A stretch of 64,000 nt of DNA. Source: Leptolinea sp. UBA4782 (GTDB lineage Bacteria > Chloroflexota > Anaerolineae > Anaerolineales > Anaerolineaceae). The notes beneath the pieces were generated by a model, which ran no database searches, was not told the origin of the DNA, and saw only the letters and a program-made list of their open reading frames with translations. The first letter of the stretch is position 1; every line of letters begins with the position of its first letter. Position numbers and translations under genes: made by a program. Positions 44,432 to 54,866 of this stretch are shown here, one piece after another. Where the stretch lies: contig DHHC01000003.1 in NCBI GenBank assembly GCA_002403095.1, positions 1-64,000 on the forward strand, read 5' to 3'.

Positions 44432-47400
44432 TTACTTCGTTGTCAAAGTCATCCGTTCCCGCTGTACGCCAATTGTCTGGTCTTCAGCCGGGATCAGCTT
44501 TAAGACCTCCACAAGGCGGTCTTTCCAGTTGTCATCCGGTTCAACCAGTGAAAGCCAGTAGGCGTTTTTCCCAACCCGGCTTCCATGCCCGATTGACGGA
44601 AGCTGCCGGCTGGTGCTCTCCGCATTGATCAGGACCGGGTACCGAAGGACAAGCTGTTCTGCCTCAGGCAGGACAGAAACCAGCCCCTTTTCTTCTGCCA
44701 GCAGCTTGACCCTGGTCTGGTACAACAATTCTTTGACTGGGTCAGGAAGGGCGCCAAAACGGTCTTGGAATTCTTCTTGAAGCGCCTCCAGCTCACGTTC
44801 TGACTTGATATCCGCCAGGCGGCGGTATAAACGCAGCCTGAGGTTCTGGTCGGGCACATATTCTACCGGGATGCCGATTGAAAGCGGCAGATCCACATTC
44901 ACTTGCGTCCACATCTCCTGATCGCCAAGCTGCATTTCCGCCGGAACTTCTAACCCTTGTAAACGCCGCAGGTCGCGTACTGCCTGGGCAAGCATGCGGG
45001 TGTACAGGTGGAAACCAACACTGGCAATATATCCATGCTGCCTGGTACCCAGCAGCTCTCCTGCGCCGCGCATTTCAAGGTCGCGCATGGCGATCGAATA
45101 CCCTGCCCCAAGCTGGGTATTCTCAGCAATAATTTCCAGCCTTTCCTGGCCTTCTGGAGTAGGTGCTTTTTTGCGGTGCCGGAAGAAATAGGCATACGCC
45201 CGCAGCGCACCGCGCCCCACCCTGCCGCGCAGCTGGTACAGTTGTGCCAGGCCGAAGGTATCACCCCGGTCCACGATCAGGGTGTTGGCATTGGGGATAT
45301 CCAGCCCGGATTCGATGATGGAAGTACACAGCAAGACATCAGTCTCGCCATGCGTAAACTGCATCATGACCTTCGCCAGGTCCTGTTCGTGCATCTGCCC
45401 GTGCCCAATCCCAACCCTGGCTTCAGGCACCAGTTTATTGAGGTGTGCTTTCATGGCTTCGATCGTCTGCACCCGGTTATGCACAAAAAATACCTGCCCG
45501 CCCCTTTCCAGCTCGCGCAGGATTGCCTGGCGTACAAGCTTCGGGGAGTAGGGACCGATGTGGGTCACGATTGGAAGCCGTTCTTCAGGGGGTGTGTTTA
45601 TGGTCGAGATGTCGCGCACTCCCGTCAACGCCATGTACAGAGTACGCGGAATCGGTGTGGCTGTCAAAGTCAGGACATCCACCTCTGTCCGCAGTTTCTT
45701 CAAGTATTCTTTATGGGTAACCCCGAAACGCTGCTCTTCGTCAATGATGACCAGTCCAAGGTCTTTGAACTGCACATCCGACTGCACAAGCCGGTGAGTA
45801 CCGATCACAATATCCACACCGCCGCTGTTCAGTTTCTTAAGAATCTGCGATTGCTCTTTCGGGTTCCTGAAGCGTGAAAGCATTTCCACTTCCACCGGGT
45901 AAGCTGCCAGCCGTTGGCGGAATGTCTCGTAATGCTGCTGGGCCAGAACAGTGGTCGGGACAAGGACCGCCACCTGGCGGCTGTCCATCACTGCCTTGAA
46001 AGCAGCCCGCAGAGCAACTTCCGTCTTCCCATATCCCACATCCCCGCACAGCAGCCGGTCCATCGGCCGGGCATATTCCATATCCTTCTTCACTTCCTTA
46101 ATGGCATGGGCCTGGTCTTCTGTTTCTGTGTAAGGGAAACTGGCTTCAAGTTCCTGCTGCCAGGGTGTGTCCGGGGAGAAGGCATACCCTTTTGCAGCCA
46201 TCCGGCTGGCATACAACTCGAGCAAGTCCCGCGCCACCTCCTGCACGCCTTCCTTAACCCGCTGGCGGGCAGTATGCCATTCCTGAGTACCCAGCCGGGT
46301 TGGTGTGGGTGTCTCATTGTCAGCACCAACATACCGTGTCAGGCGGTCAGCCTGGTGAACCGGGACAAAAACCTGGTCTCCCCGGTCGTATTCCACCATT
46401 AGCAATTCACGGCTGACCCCATCCAGGGTGCGCTGCACCAGTCCACCAAACCGTCCTACCCCATAATCAATATGCACCACCCAATCCCCAATCCGGAAAT
46501 CAGTGTAAGAGGATTCGGGTGTATCGGCTGCCGGGCGTGGCCGCTGGCGCGGGCGCGGCCTTTCCCATCCGAACACCTCGCCGTCAGTCAACAGGCTTGC
46601 AGTGCGGGTATCATCAACCCTAAGGTTCCAGCCTTCGGTCAGGGTTCCCTCGAGGAAAACAGGCGAACAGGCTGCTTCCCGCCTTGCGTTCCTTTCCAAC
46701 CAGAGCTCCTTCAAGCGGGTTGCCTGTCGGGAGACGATAGTGATCCGGTTCCCTTCTGTACAAGATTCCCCAAGCGATTCAACCAGGTCTTTAAGGTGGC
46801 CTGCATAACGCTCGCCGGGTGTAAAAAGCGAACTAAGCGGGGATTCCTCCACAGCAGTGGTATACCCCAACTCCAGCGAGCGAAAGCGCGATATGCTGTC
46901 AATAATTTCGGACCAGGTGAGGTATGGCACCGGGAAATTCTCAGGCAGCACCCCCTCCTGGATGCTTTCCTGACGGAACCGGACTGACTGTTCTTCAATC
47001 TCGTTGGCGATGGTCTCGAGGTAATTCAAGTCATCCAGCAGCACCAGACTGTTCTGGGGAAGGTAATCCAATAGGCTGGCCTGGGCAGGATGCACCAGCG
47101 GGATGTCAAATTCACTCAATTCATGGTCAAGGGCGAGATCTTCTTTAACATAGCCAGGTAAGATTTCACGCGCAGGTGTAACGAGGATGCTCTCCAGCGC
47201 CCGAATTGTACGCTGCGTAGCAGGGTTGAACATCCTCAGGGTATCAATCTCATCCCCGAAAAAATCGAAGCGCACAGGGTTTGGTAAATGAGGAGGCCAG
47301 ATGTCCAGAATACCTCCCCGACGCGAAAACTGGCCAGGTTCAACCACGATGTCGACCGCTGCATACCCGCTTTCAGCCCAGGTGCGGGCCAGGGTGTCAG

Positions 47401-47872
47401 GCTGGTGCTGCTGTTCAAGGCGGTAAGTCCGGCTGTTGCGCAGGAAATCCCTGCGCGGCAGCGTGCGTGACATTACCGCCCGCACCGGTGCAATCACAAC
47501 TGGCGGGGTTTCCTGTACCGGATACCCGGGTATATGGTATCCAGCCAGCGCTGTGATGGATTGCAGCCTTTCCCTGCGTGTATTGCTGCCCCAGGATGCC
47601 TGTTCGTAAAACAGGGGGTTGGGCTCAGGGAAGTAATACCTGCCCCCGCCTGGCTGCCAAAAAGCAATCTCTTCCCACTGGGTTAATGCCTGGTCTGTCC
47701 TGCCAACGATATAGACCACCGGGGATTGCAGGCATTCCGCCAGGGTTGCAGCGACAGGCAGCCGGGCAGAACGCATTAATCCCAGGCCGGGAAGTGCCTG
47801 GGAAGCCTCCAGATCTGCAATCAATTGCTTGAATGCAGGCAGATTTCGGATAAGGTCGATCAAACCTGTCAT
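44432..47872 (-). CDS. mfd: transcription-repair coupling factor
   Basis: 1,146 residues. N-terminal UvrB-homology region; CarD-like RNA polymerase interaction domain ([18 protein letters not shown], about 470-485); translocase with Walker [10 protein letters not shown] and box [13 protein letters not shown] motif region; C-terminal autoinhibitory domain. It removes stalled polymerase and recruits UvrA. The start overlaps the pth stop by 4 bases. Confidence 0.98.
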   Translation of the reverse strand: MTGLIDLIRNLPAFKQLIADLEASQALPGLGLMRSARLPVAATLAECLQSPVVYIVGRTDQALTQWEEIAFWQPGGGRYYFPEPNPLFYEQASWGSNTRRERLQSITALAGYHIPGYPVQETPPVVIAPVRAVMSRTLPRRDFLRNSRTYRLEQQHQPDTLARTWAESGYAAVDIVVEPGQFSRRGGILDIWPPHLPNPVRFDFFGDEIDTLRMFNPATQRTIRALESILVTPAREILPGYVKEDLALDHELSEFDIPLVHPAQASLLDYLPQNSLVLLDDLNYLETIANEIEEQSVRFRQESIQEGVLPENFPVPYLTWSEIIDSISRFRSLELGYTTAVEESPLSSLFTPGERYAGHLKDLVESLGESCTEGNRITIVSRQATRLKELWLERNARREAACSPVFLEGTLTEGWNLRVDDTRTASLLTDGEVFGWERPRPRQRPRPAADTPESSYTDFRIGDWVVHIDYGVGRFGGLVQRTLDGVSRELLMVEYDRGDQVFVPVHQADRLTRYVGADNETPTPTRLGTQEWHTARQRVKEGVQEVARDLLELYASRMAAKGYAFSPDTPWQQELEASFPYTETEDQAHAIKEVKKDMEYARPMDRLLCGDVGYGKTEVALRAAFKAVMDSRQVAVLVPTTVLAQQHYETFRQRLAAYPVEVEMLSRFRNPKEQSQILKKLNSGGVDIVIGTHRLVQSDVQFKDLGLVIIDEEQRFGVTHKEYLKKLRTEVDVLTLTATPIPRTLYMALTGVRDISTINTPPEERLPIVTHIGPYSPKLVRQAILRELERGGQVFFVHNRVQTIEAMKAHLNKLVPEARVGIGHGQMHEQDLAKVMMQFTHGETDVLLCTSIIESGLDIPNANTLIVDRGDTFGLAQLYQLRGRVGRGALRAYAYFFRHRKKAPTPEGQERLEIIAENTQLGAGYSIAMRDLEMRGAGELLGTRQHGYIASVGFHLYTRMLAQAVRDLRRLQGLEVPAEMQLGDQEMWTQVNVDLPLSIGIPVEYVPDQNLRLRLYRRLADIKSERELEALQEEFQDRFGALPDPVKELLYQTRVKLLAEEKGLVSVLPEAEQLVLRYPVLINAESTSRQLPSIGHGSRVGKNAYWLSLVEPDDNWKDRLVEVLKLIPAEDQTIGVQRERMTLTTK

Positions 47873-48450
47873 TCCTTGATGGTCGGCCCGTTAAATTGAT
47901 TCATGGCTTCATCAATACCAAATTCAATGAAAACCATAATCGCTTTCACTGCCTGGTCCAGCACTACAGGCAGCTCAGCCTGATCCTGGGTTGAGAAAGG
48001 CTGGAGTACATACGCTGCCGACTCCATCTGGCCGGGCGGCCTTCCGATCCCGCAGCGCAGCCTGGCAAACTCCTGGGTGCCCGCCTGTTCAATGATAGAC
48101 TGCATCCCCTTCTGGCCGGCTGAGCCGCCACCCGGGCGCAAGCGCAGCACGCCAAAAGGAAGATCCAGGTCGTCATGTACCACCAGGAAGTTTTCCTGTT
48201 CGATTCCATAATACCGGATCAGGCTGGTGACAGCCTGCCCCGACAGGTTCATATATGTTACCGGCTTGGCTATGATCACTTTGCTGCCCAGGTAGACTCC
48301 GTTCCCGACCAGTGCTTTTTGTTGCAGCCTGCCCACGCGGATCCCCAGCTCTGCCGCCAGCCTGTCTGCTACCATAAAACCGATATTATGACGGGTATCC
48401 TTGTATTCGCGGCCAGGGTTGCCCAGCCCGGCGATTAAGTAACTTTTCAT
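47869..48450 (-). CDS. pth: peptidyl-tRNA hydrolase
   Basis: 193 residues. GLGNPGREYKDTRHNIGF with catalytic His21, KPVTYMNLSG, VVHDDLDLPFG, and GGGSAGQKGMQSI. Recycles peptidyl-tRNA. The ATG at 48450 shares a base with the stop of the upstream gene (TGATG); the alternative GTG one codon earlier is less likely. Operon: signal-peptide protein - pth - mfd. Confidence 0.97.
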   Translation of the reverse strand: MKSYLIAGLGNPGREYKDTRHNIGFMVADRLAAELGIRVGRLQQKALVGNGVYLGSKVIIAKPVTYMNLSGQAVTSLIRYYGIEQENFLVVHDDLDLPFGVLRLRPGGGSAGQKGMQSIIEQAGTQEFARLRCGIGRPPGQMESAAYVLQPFSTQDQAELPVVLDQAVKAIMVFIEFGIDEAMNQFNGPTIKE

Positions 48451-49055
48451 CACCTTCCACCTCTTTGTTTTTTGCGCACAAGTGCCCTTAATCCAACCAG
48501 CAGCAGGATCACCCCGGCTATTCCAGCACCTGTGAGAATGCTTTTTAAAAACCTCACCTGGCTTATCTCCATCGGGTTCTTTGCCAGAGGAACAACCGTC
48601 TGGATCGCGGGCACTGGTGTACTGGTTAATGCAGGAGCTGCCAGTTCTTCCAGGGTCGGTTCTGGAGTTCTGGTTTCAGCCGGCGAGTAATTCCGGATGC
48701 GCAAGTTATTAATAATTACAGTGTCAGGGTCACCTTCACGATAAAACACCTGAACCCGCAAGCGGTAAGTACCATCAGCAATGGTTGCTGTATTCCAGGT
48801 TGCGATGACCCCCTTGTTTACCTGCTCCTCACCTGAAGCGATGAGAAACCATGCATCGCTGGTATCGTCAGCATAGGCAAAGGCCACGTCATATTCTTTC
48901 ACATCCTCGCCGGAAATGGTACCCTGGATCTCAACAACCCCTTGCAGTACATCACCAGGACGCGGCGAAGTCACCTCAGGCTGCTGGAATACAGGCGCAG
49001 CGCCAGCCAGGATAAGGTTGATCAGGCAAAAAATGCTCAAGAAAGGTTTGATCAT
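48450..49055 (-). CDS. exported protein with C-terminal membrane anchor
   Basis: 201 residues from the ATG at 49055. Signal peptide (IKPFLSIFCLINLILAGAA), then an Ig-like/Big-type beta domain (ITSPRPGDVLQGVVEIQGTI-like, GTYRLRVQVFY), a Thr/Pro linker and a final transmembrane helix with a basic tail (VRKKQRGGR). Probably faces outward. Function unknown. It precedes pth by a one-base overlap. Confidence 0.72.
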   Translation of the reverse strand: MIKPFLSIFCLINLILAGAAPVFQQPEVTSPRPGDVLQGVVEIQGTISGEDVKEYDVAFAYADDTSDAWFLIASGEEQVNKGVIATWNTATIADGTYRLRVQVFYREGDPDTVIINNLRIRNYSPAETRTPEPTLEELAAPALTSTPVPAIQTVVPLAKNPMEISQVRFLKSILTGAGIAGVILLLVGLRALVRKKQRGGR

Positions 49056-49183
49056 CGTAACTGGTAAGTTTAACACGGAAAGGTGCGCGGTGCAAACTCT
49101 CTGCCTGCCCGATGGCACAATTCATCTGCCCCGGATGGCGCTTGACATTCTTTCAAAGGTATTAATGTTATAATTATTCAGGT

Positions 49184-49618
49184 ATGGAAGATTCCATTCA
49201 AAATACCCCTGCACAAAAACCAGTGGGTCAGCCTGGGATTGAAAAGAAATCCCTGGCTGCCATCATAGCCGCTGCCGTCGTCCTGGTAGCCGGATTGGTT
49301 GTGGGAATGGTGTTCTTGTTCAGCACTGATGCAGCGGTAACCGGGCAAATCCGGGATGTTTTCATCATCCTGCTGGCATTTGTGTCGCTCATCATCGGCG
49401 CTGCCATGATCGTCCTGGTGATCCAGCTGGCAATCCTCACCAACCTGATCCAGAATGAGATTAAACCCATCCTGGATGCCACAAGCCAGACGGTTAACAC
49501 CCTGAAAGGTACCACCGCCTTTTTAAGTGACAACATGGTGGAACCTGTGATCAAATTAAACGAGTATATGGCAGGTTTTAAAAAGCTGTTCGACTTATTA
49601 AGACCTGGCAAGAAGTAG
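49184..49618 (+). CDS. two-helix membrane protein, unknown function
   Basis: 144 residues. Two transmembrane helices (IIAAAVVLVAGLVVGMVFLF; VFIILLAFVSLIIGAAMIVL) precede a helical tail (ILDATSQTVNTLKGTTAFL) like that of DUF948-type coiled-coil proteins. TATAAT lies at 49169-49174, 9 bases before the ATG, so the mRNA is probably leaderless. The YtxH-like gene follows after 36 bases. Confidence 0.65.
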   Translation: MEDSIQNTPAQKPVGQPGIEKKSLAAIIAAAVVLVAGLVVGMVFLFSTDAAVTGQIRDVFIILLAFVSLIIGAAMIVLVIQLAILTNLIQNEIKPILDATSQTVNTLKGTTAFLSDNMVEPVIKLNEYMAGFKKLFDLLRPGKK

Positions 49619-49654
49619 CAGAAAATTATCATCACCTTGAAAGGAGATTAAATT

Positions 49655-50023
49655 ATGTCAGATCGAGATGATTTTGGTGCATTCTTAATTGGTTTTACGG
49701 TTGGCGGACTTGCAGGCGCAGTTGTTGCATTGCTCTTTGCCCCCCAATCAGGAACCGAAACCCGCACACTTATCAAAGAAAAAGCCATTGAATTAAAAGA
49801 TGTTGCAGGTGTAAAGATCGAAGATGCTTATGCCAAAGCAGAAGCAGCTGCGATCCAGGCGCGCACCAGTTTTGATGAGCTGGCAAAAGCCACCAAGGAA
49901 CATTCAGCCGACATAGTCAAATCCACCCAGGTTTTAATCGAAGAGCAGCGTGAAAAAGTGAGCCAGGTGGTCGCCCCCAAGAAAAAAGGCAAACCAGAAG
50001 CTCCAGAAGCTGCTGAAGGATAA
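49655..50023 (+). CDS. YtxH-like protein
   Basis: 122 residues. FLIGFTVGGLAGAVVALLFAPQSGTETR is the YtxH membrane segment with its APxSGxxxR end; the rest is an amphipathic, Ala/Glu/Lys-rich helix. Stress-linked in Bacilli; function uncertain. AAAGGAG lies 8 bases upstream. Ends in a strong terminator. Confidence 0.82.
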   Translation: MSDRDDFGAFLIGFTVGGLAGAVVALLFAPQSGTETRTLIKEKAIELKDVAGVKIEDAYAKAEAAAIQARTSFDELAKATKEHSADIVKSTQVLIEEQREKVSQVVAPKKKGKPEAPEAAEG

Positions 50024-50036
50024 CAGGCTGTAAGCC

Positions 50037-50067
50037 AAAAGATCCCCGTCTAACGCGGGGATCTTTT
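50037..50067. terminator. bidirectional terminator
   Basis: AAAAGATCCCCG / CGGGGATCTTTT, 12 perfect pairs with a 7-base loop, between convergent genes. Confidence 0.9.
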
Positions 50068-50076
50068 CATTATTAC

Positions 50077-51687
50077 CTACTTTCCAATAGCATTCGGTAT
50101 CTCTTCGAGCAGGTCGCCTGCCATAACAGAGACCGATGTACCAAGTTTTTCGGCTGCGCTCAATCCCGCCAGGGCATGCAAGTATGCTCCTGCCCGGGCA
50201 GCCAGGTAAGGGTGCTTCCCTTGCGCCAGCAGGCTGGCAATAATCCCGGTCAACACATCCCCTGTTCCGGCACGTGCAAGGGCAGGCGTGGCAAACGGAA
50301 TAATAGCACACTGACCACCCGGTTCCCCAACCACACTGAATGCTCCTTTCAGCACAACCACGCAATTCCACTTCCGGGCAAACCTGCGGGTAATCTCAAT
50401 CCGTTCGTTCTGGATATCTTCAACTGTCAGGCCTGATAACGCAGCCATTTCTCCGGGGTGAGGAGTCAACACACTTTCTGCTGGCAGCAGCCCCGGCCAA
50501 TCCGGCAACTGGCTAAGCAGCCGCAGCCCGTCGGCATCGATTAGCACTGGGGGCAGTTTTGACTTGCCTGCCAGGTTGTGTTTCTCTTTTTGGCCCAGGA
50601 ATCCGATCGCACCCTTCTCCATACCGCCCTTTTCTCCTGACAGCAGGTTCTTGAGGAAATCGCGTGTGGCAGGTTCGGTTCCCAACCCGGGACCTACCGC
50701 CAGTGCAGTAGCCCGGTCGAGATTCTCCCAGATCACTTCAGCTGCGCTGCTGGAGATCACTCCCATTTCATGCGGCAGCATCAGCCAGGTAGCTTCCGGG
50801 AATACACCTGCCAGGGCCGAATGCAGGGATGACGGTACTGCCATTTGCACCAGTCCAACACCGCTGCGGTAAGCAGCCTTGCCAGCCAGGAGAGCAGCTC
50901 CAGTGTAATTGACCGATCCGGCAGCCACCATGAGGGTGCCAAATGTGCCTTTATGTGCATCCAACGGTCGGGCTGGAAAGGCTTCCTCAAGAATGCCTTC
51001 GTCAACAACAATTGTTTGGATACCTTCCCAGCATGTCGATTTACCATCGAACTTGAGAGGTATGAGATTGATGTCATTTACATACTGAAAGGCAGGCAGT
51101 TTTAGCATCCCCTGCTTGACTGCCCCCATACATAATGTTAAATCGGCCTGTAATGTCTCAGCAGCCGCGTCACCGGTGTCGCAATTCACCCCGGAAGGGC
51201 AATCAACCGCTGCAACGAATGGCATTGATGGTTGATTGGCTATATCCTTCAACACCGCTGCGATGTCTTTCCTTAAAGGCAGCTGGGCTCCTGTGCCGAG
51301 AATGCCGTCCAGCAGGACATCAGCATGTTCCATCCAGGCGTTCAGCTGCTTGAAATCAACATCTTTTTCGAGAGAAGCTGCCTGGCAGCCGGCTTCCCTG
51401 GCTCTCAGCAGCAATGGGTCGCCTGCCGGCCGGGACCGTACCAGGTATGCCAGGCAGGTCCAACCCTGTTTCTGCAGATGCTCCAGGGCAATCAAGGTGT
51501 CCCCCCCATTGTTTCCAGATCCCACTAACCCAATTGCAGATAGGTCGGGTTTTATGTCTGCGAAAAGTGAGTGGATAAACCTGGCGATCCCCGTCCCGGC
51601 ATCCTCCATCATCTCTGCATAGAGATACCCTGAGAGATTTGCCTCTTCTTCTATTTGTTTCATCTCATTTACAGTAACCAGTTTCAT
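50077..51687 (-). CDS. nnr: bifunctional NAD(P)H-hydrate epimerase/dehydratase
   Basis: 536 residues. The N-terminal YjeF_N epimerase domain has GSGNNGGDTLIALEHL and DGILGTG. The C-terminal ADP/ATP-dependent dehydratase has HKGTFGTLMVAAGS, VGPGLGTEPATRDF, LTPHPGEMAALSG and ARAGTGDVLTGI. Together they repair hydrated NAD(P)H. ATG at 51687 chosen because AAGG lies 5 bases before it. Confidence 0.94.
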   Translation of the reverse strand: MKLVTVNEMKQIEEEANLSGYLYAEMMEDAGTGIARFIHSLFADIKPDLSAIGLVGSGNNGGDTLIALEHLQKQGWTCLAYLVRSRPAGDPLLLRAREAGCQAASLEKDVDFKQLNAWMEHADVLLDGILGTGAQLPLRKDIAAVLKDIANQPSMPFVAAVDCPSGVNCDTGDAAAETLQADLTLCMGAVKQGMLKLPAFQYVNDINLIPLKFDGKSTCWEGIQTIVVDEGILEEAFPARPLDAHKGTFGTLMVAAGSVNYTGAALLAGKAAYRSGVGLVQMAVPSSLHSALAGVFPEATWLMLPHEMGVISSSAAEVIWENLDRATALAVGPGLGTEPATRDFLKNLLSGEKGGMEKGAIGFLGQKEKHNLAGKSKLPPVLIDADGLRLLSQLPDWPGLLPAESVLTPHPGEMAALSGLTVEDIQNERIEITRRFARKWNCVVVLKGAFSVVGEPGGQCAIIPFATPALARAGTGDVLTGIIASLLAQGKHPYLAARAGAYLHALAGLSAAEKLGTSVSVMAGDLLEEIPNAIGK

Positions 51688-51774
51688 ATGCACCTTTTTG
51701 GATAGCAGTTTTGCTTTTTAAAGTATTATATTGCATTACGGTATAATCCTTCTATCTGATTCGATTGGATACCT

Positions 51775-53331
51775 ATGCGCAAATATCTCTTCCTTACTGT
51801 TTTTTTTAGCGGACTATGTTCACTGGCTATTGAAATGGCAGCCTCTCGGCTGCTCGGCAATGTGTTTGGCACCAGCAACCTGGTTTGGGCAGCCATCATC
51901 GGCTTGATTCTGATCTACCTTGCCGTCGGCTACTTCCTGGGTGGCACGTGGGCAGACCGCTCTCCCCGCTTTCAGACCCTGTTTTGGATCCTGCTCGGGG
52001 CTTCACTGGCAACCGCTCTCGTACCCGTAATCTCCCGCCCGGTATTGCGGCTGGCCGCCAATGCATTTGACCAGTTGCAAATAGGCATCCTGCTGGGTTC
52101 TTTCACTGCCGTGATCATCCTCCTGGCCATCCCAATGACCCTGATTGGTACCGCCTCCCCCTTCGCCATCCGCCTTGCCATCCAGGAAACCGAAAATTCA
52201 GGTAAAGTAGCCGGCAGAATATACGCCATCTCCACTCTCGGCTCATTCTTCGGTACCTTTCTACCGGTGCTGATCCTCATTCCAACACTCGGGACTTACC
52301 GTACTTTCCTGCTGCTAGCTGGGGTTCTGGCTGTTGTTGCCATAATAGGGTTAATCAAAACTGAAGGCAAAAAAGCGGCTTTCTTGCTGGCAATCCCTTT
52401 GCTGCTTTACCCTGCCCTTGCCTTGTGGGCACTACCCGGCAGCGATAAGAACACAACCGGCATCATTTTCGAAACCGAATCTGGCTATAACTACATCCAG
52501 GTATTGGAAAGTAATGACTACCGCTACCTAAGGTTGAATGAAGGACAGGGCGTCCACTCGATGTACAACCCCAACATCCTATATTATGGCGGACCCTGGG
52601 AAATGGTATTGGCTGCCCCATTTTTCAGCAACACCCCCTTTGATGTAAACCAGGTGAAATCAATGGCTATCGTCGGGTTGGCTGCCGGTACTACCGCACG
52701 CCAGGCCAGCCTCGTTTACCCGAATATCCAAATTGACGGGATCGAAATCGACCCGAAGATCGTAGAGGTGGGCAAAGAATACTTCGGTATGGATCTGCCA
52801 AACCTCAATATCATTATCCAGGATGGACGGTGGGCGCTGGAACAATCGGACAAGACCTACCAGGTTATCAGTGTGGATGCTTACCGCCCCCCATACATCC
52901 CAGCCCAAATGACCACGGTTGAATTCTTTCAAACGGTTTACGATCACCTTGAGGAAGATGGTGTGATGGTCATTAATGTCGGGCGCGCCCCTGACGACCG
53001 CAGGTTGATTAATGCCCTTTCCAGCACCATTCTGGCTGTTTTTCCGTCCATTTATGCTGTTGACCTGCCGGGCACATTCAATACCCTGCTGTATGCTACC
53101 CGTGAATCTACAACCGTGCAGAACCTGTATAACAATTTCGCCCGGGTATCACTTGCGGCAGAAAAACAGGACCTGCTGTTGACAGCCGGTTCTGTTGCTG
53201 TTGCCAACCTGCAGCCTGCACCTGAACCCGGGCAGGTGTTTACGGATGATAAAGCGCCGGTTGAGTGGATCACCAATAACATGGTGCTGCATTTCCTGAG
53301 CACATCCTCGCTGGAAGGGCTGGAACAATGA
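51775..53331 (+). CDS. membrane-embedded spermidine-synthase-like protein
   Basis: 518 residues. About seven transmembrane helices (residues 1-225) are fused to a SAM-type aminopropyltransferase/methyltransferase fold: MAIVGLAAGTTARQA, DGIEIDPKIVEVGKEYF, QDGRWALEQSDKTY, VISVDAYRPPYIP. The fusion is common in Chloroflexota and related groups; whether it makes polyamines or another product is unknown. The TATAAT at 51742-51747 is the likely -10. The next gene overlaps it by 4 bases. Confidence 0.82.
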   Translation: MRKYLFLTVFFSGLCSLAIEMAASRLLGNVFGTSNLVWAAIIGLILIYLAVGYFLGGTWADRSPRFQTLFWILLGASLATALVPVISRPVLRLAANAFDQLQIGILLGSFTAVIILLAIPMTLIGTASPFAIRLAIQETENSGKVAGRIYAISTLGSFFGTFLPVLILIPTLGTYRTFLLLAGVLAVVAIIGLIKTEGKKAAFLLAIPLLLYPALALWALPGSDKNTTGIIFETESGYNYIQVLESNDYRYLRLNEGQGVHSMYNPNILYYGGPWEMVLAAPFFSNTPFDVNQVKSMAIVGLAAGTTARQASLVYPNIQIDGIEIDPKIVEVGKEYFGMDLPNLNIIIQDGRWALEQSDKTYQVISVDAYRPPYIPAQMTTVEFFQTVYDHLEEDGVMVINVGRAPDDRRLINALSSTILAVFPSIYAVDLPGTFNTLLYATRESTTVQNLYNNFARVSLAAEKQDLLLTAGSVAVANLQPAPEPGQVFTDDKAPVEWITNNMVLHFLSTSSLEGLEQ

Positions 53332-53999
53332 AAACCCTTAAGAAAATTCTCCAGGTGCTTGTCACCATTACCACACCTTTTATTTTCCTGATGTTTGCCG
53401 TCCGCGTCATGCTAACCCCGCTCTTTCTTCAGGTTGAGTATAACCTGCCAGGTTTCCCCGCCGATCCATACGGTTTCACCAGGGAACAGCGGCTATATTT
53501 TTCTAAAATCTCAGTGGACTACCTGCTGAATAATGAAGGGATTGAATTCCTTCAAAACCAGAAAATCGATGAAGGAACCCCCCTGTACAATGCCCGCGAA
53601 CTTTCACACATGCTGGATGTAAAGATCCTGGTTAAAAACATGCTTGCCGCCTGGTCCGGGTTGCTCCTTATCTGGCTGCTCCTGCTGGTCTTGGCCTGGC
53701 GGGGCAAATGGTTATTGGATTTTCTTTTAGCTGTGTCAAACGGCGGCTGGCTGACCCTTGGGCTTATTCTCTTCCTATTGACAGCAGTCCTGGTAGATTT
53801 TGACGGGTTGTTTACCGCCTTCCATCATCTTTTCTTTGAAGGGGATACCTGGCTGTTCTATTACTCAGACAGCTTGATCCGCCTTTTTCCAATGCGCTTC
53901 TGGCGCGATGCCTTCATCCTGACCGGCGGTATTACCATCTTGCTCGCATTAATATCAGCCCTCAGCCGCAAAGGATTATTAACAAAGAAAGCAGCCTGA
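53328..53999 (+). CDS. TIGR01906 (DUF1461) integral membrane protein
   Basis: 223 residues, four or five transmembrane helices. The diagnostic FHHLFFEGDTW...SDSLIRLFPMRFW is present. Function unknown in the family. Overlaps the preceding gene by 4 bases (ATGA), so it is co-translated with it. Its stop codon lies in the loop of its own terminator hairpin. Confidence 0.88.
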   Translation: MKTLKKILQVLVTITTPFIFLMFAVRVMLTPLFLQVEYNLPGFPADPYGFTREQRLYFSKISVDYLLNNEGIEFLQNQKIDEGTPLYNARELSHMLDVKILVKNMLAAWSGLLLIWLLLLVLAWRGKWLLDFLLAVSNGGWLTLGLILFLLTAVLVDFDGLFTAFHHLFFEGDTWLFYYSDSLIRLFPMRFWRDAFILTGGITILLALISALSRKGLLTKKAA

Positions 54000-54011
54000 G
54001 CTGCTTTCTTT
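53984..54011 (+). terminator. terminator overlapping the coding end
   Basis: AAAGAAAGCAGC / GCTGCTTTCTTT, 12 perfect pairs, loop CTGA; the T-rich tail continues to 54013. The TGA stop codon of the upstream gene (53997-53999) is in the loop. Confidence 0.85.
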
Positions 54012-54030
54012 TTCTGCAAGTATTCACCTG

Positions 54031-54780
54031 TTATTTCTTTGCCTTGCCCTGGTTGGCCACAGCCGAAATCTTCTTCTCAATCTCAGCCTGGTCGCCAAGG
54101 TAGTAATGGCGGATCGGTTTCAGGTTTTCATCCAGCTCGTACACCAGGGGCACACCAGTCGGGATGTTCAGGCCGACAATCTCCTCTTCGGAGATGTTGT
54201 CAAGATACTTAACCAGTGAACGCAGGCTGTTGCCGTGGGCTGCAATGATGACTTTCTTTCCTGCTTTGATTGATGGTGCAATCACGTTCAGCCAATAAGG
54301 AACAAACCTGGCTACGGTATCCTTCAAGCATTCCGTCACGGGCAGTTCATCATCAGTCAGGTCTTTGTAACGCGGATCGTGACCAGGGTAGCGCGGATCG
54401 CTCTTTTCAAGCACTGGCGGTTGGATGTCATAAGAGCGGCGCCAGATGAGCACTTTTTCATCGCCGTATTTCGCAGCCGTCTCAGCCTTATTCAAGCCCT
54501 GTAAAGCTCCATAGTGGCGCTCGTTCAGGCGCCAGTTGTTAATGACAGGGATCCACATTAAATCCATCTCATCCAGCGCCAGCCAGAGAGTGCGGATGGC
54601 ACGCTTGAGAACTGAAGTGTAGGCCAGGTCAAATGTCAGTCCAGCTTCTTTCATCAGCTTGCCAGCAGTATGGGCTTCTTCGATCCCTTTCTCTGAAAGG
54701 TCCACATCAGTCCATCCTGTAAATAAATTCTCTTTGTTCCAGACACTTTCTCCATGCCTGAGTAATACAACGGTATACAT
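54031..54780 (-). CDS. gpmA: 2,3-bisphosphoglycerate-dependent phosphoglycerate mutase
   Basis: 249 residues. [18 protein letters not shown] with catalytic His9, [24 protein letters not shown] and [14 protein letters not shown] with the second His. It interconverts 3- and 2-phosphoglycerate in glycolysis. It is downstream of ugpC on the same strand but separated from it by a terminator. Confidence 0.96.
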   Translation of the reverse strand: MYTVVLLRHGESVWNKENLFTGWTDVDLSEKGIEEAHTAGKLMKEAGLTFDLAYTSVLKRAIRTLWLALDEMDLMWIPVINNWRLNERHYGALQGLNKAETAAKYGDEKVLIWRRSYDIQPPVLEKSDPRYPGHDPRYKDLTDDELPVTECLKDTVARFVPYWLNVIAPSIKAGKKVIIAAHGNSLRSLVKYLDNISEEEIVGLNIPTGVPLVYELDENLKPIRHYYLGDQAEIEKKISAVANQGKAKK

Positions 54781-54806
54781 GTTCTGCCTCCCGGGCGGTG
54801 TAAAAA

Positions 54807-54835
54807 ATGCAGCGCAAGCCGCGCTTGCGCTACAT
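54807..54835 (-). terminator. terminator of ugpC
   Basis: AGCGCAAGC-CGC-GCTTGCGCT plus an outer ATG/CAT. Six T follow on the minus strand (A-run 54802-54807). Confidence 0.88.
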
Positions 54836-54866
54836 TATAACGAACTTTTTTAAAAACCGGAAACCA

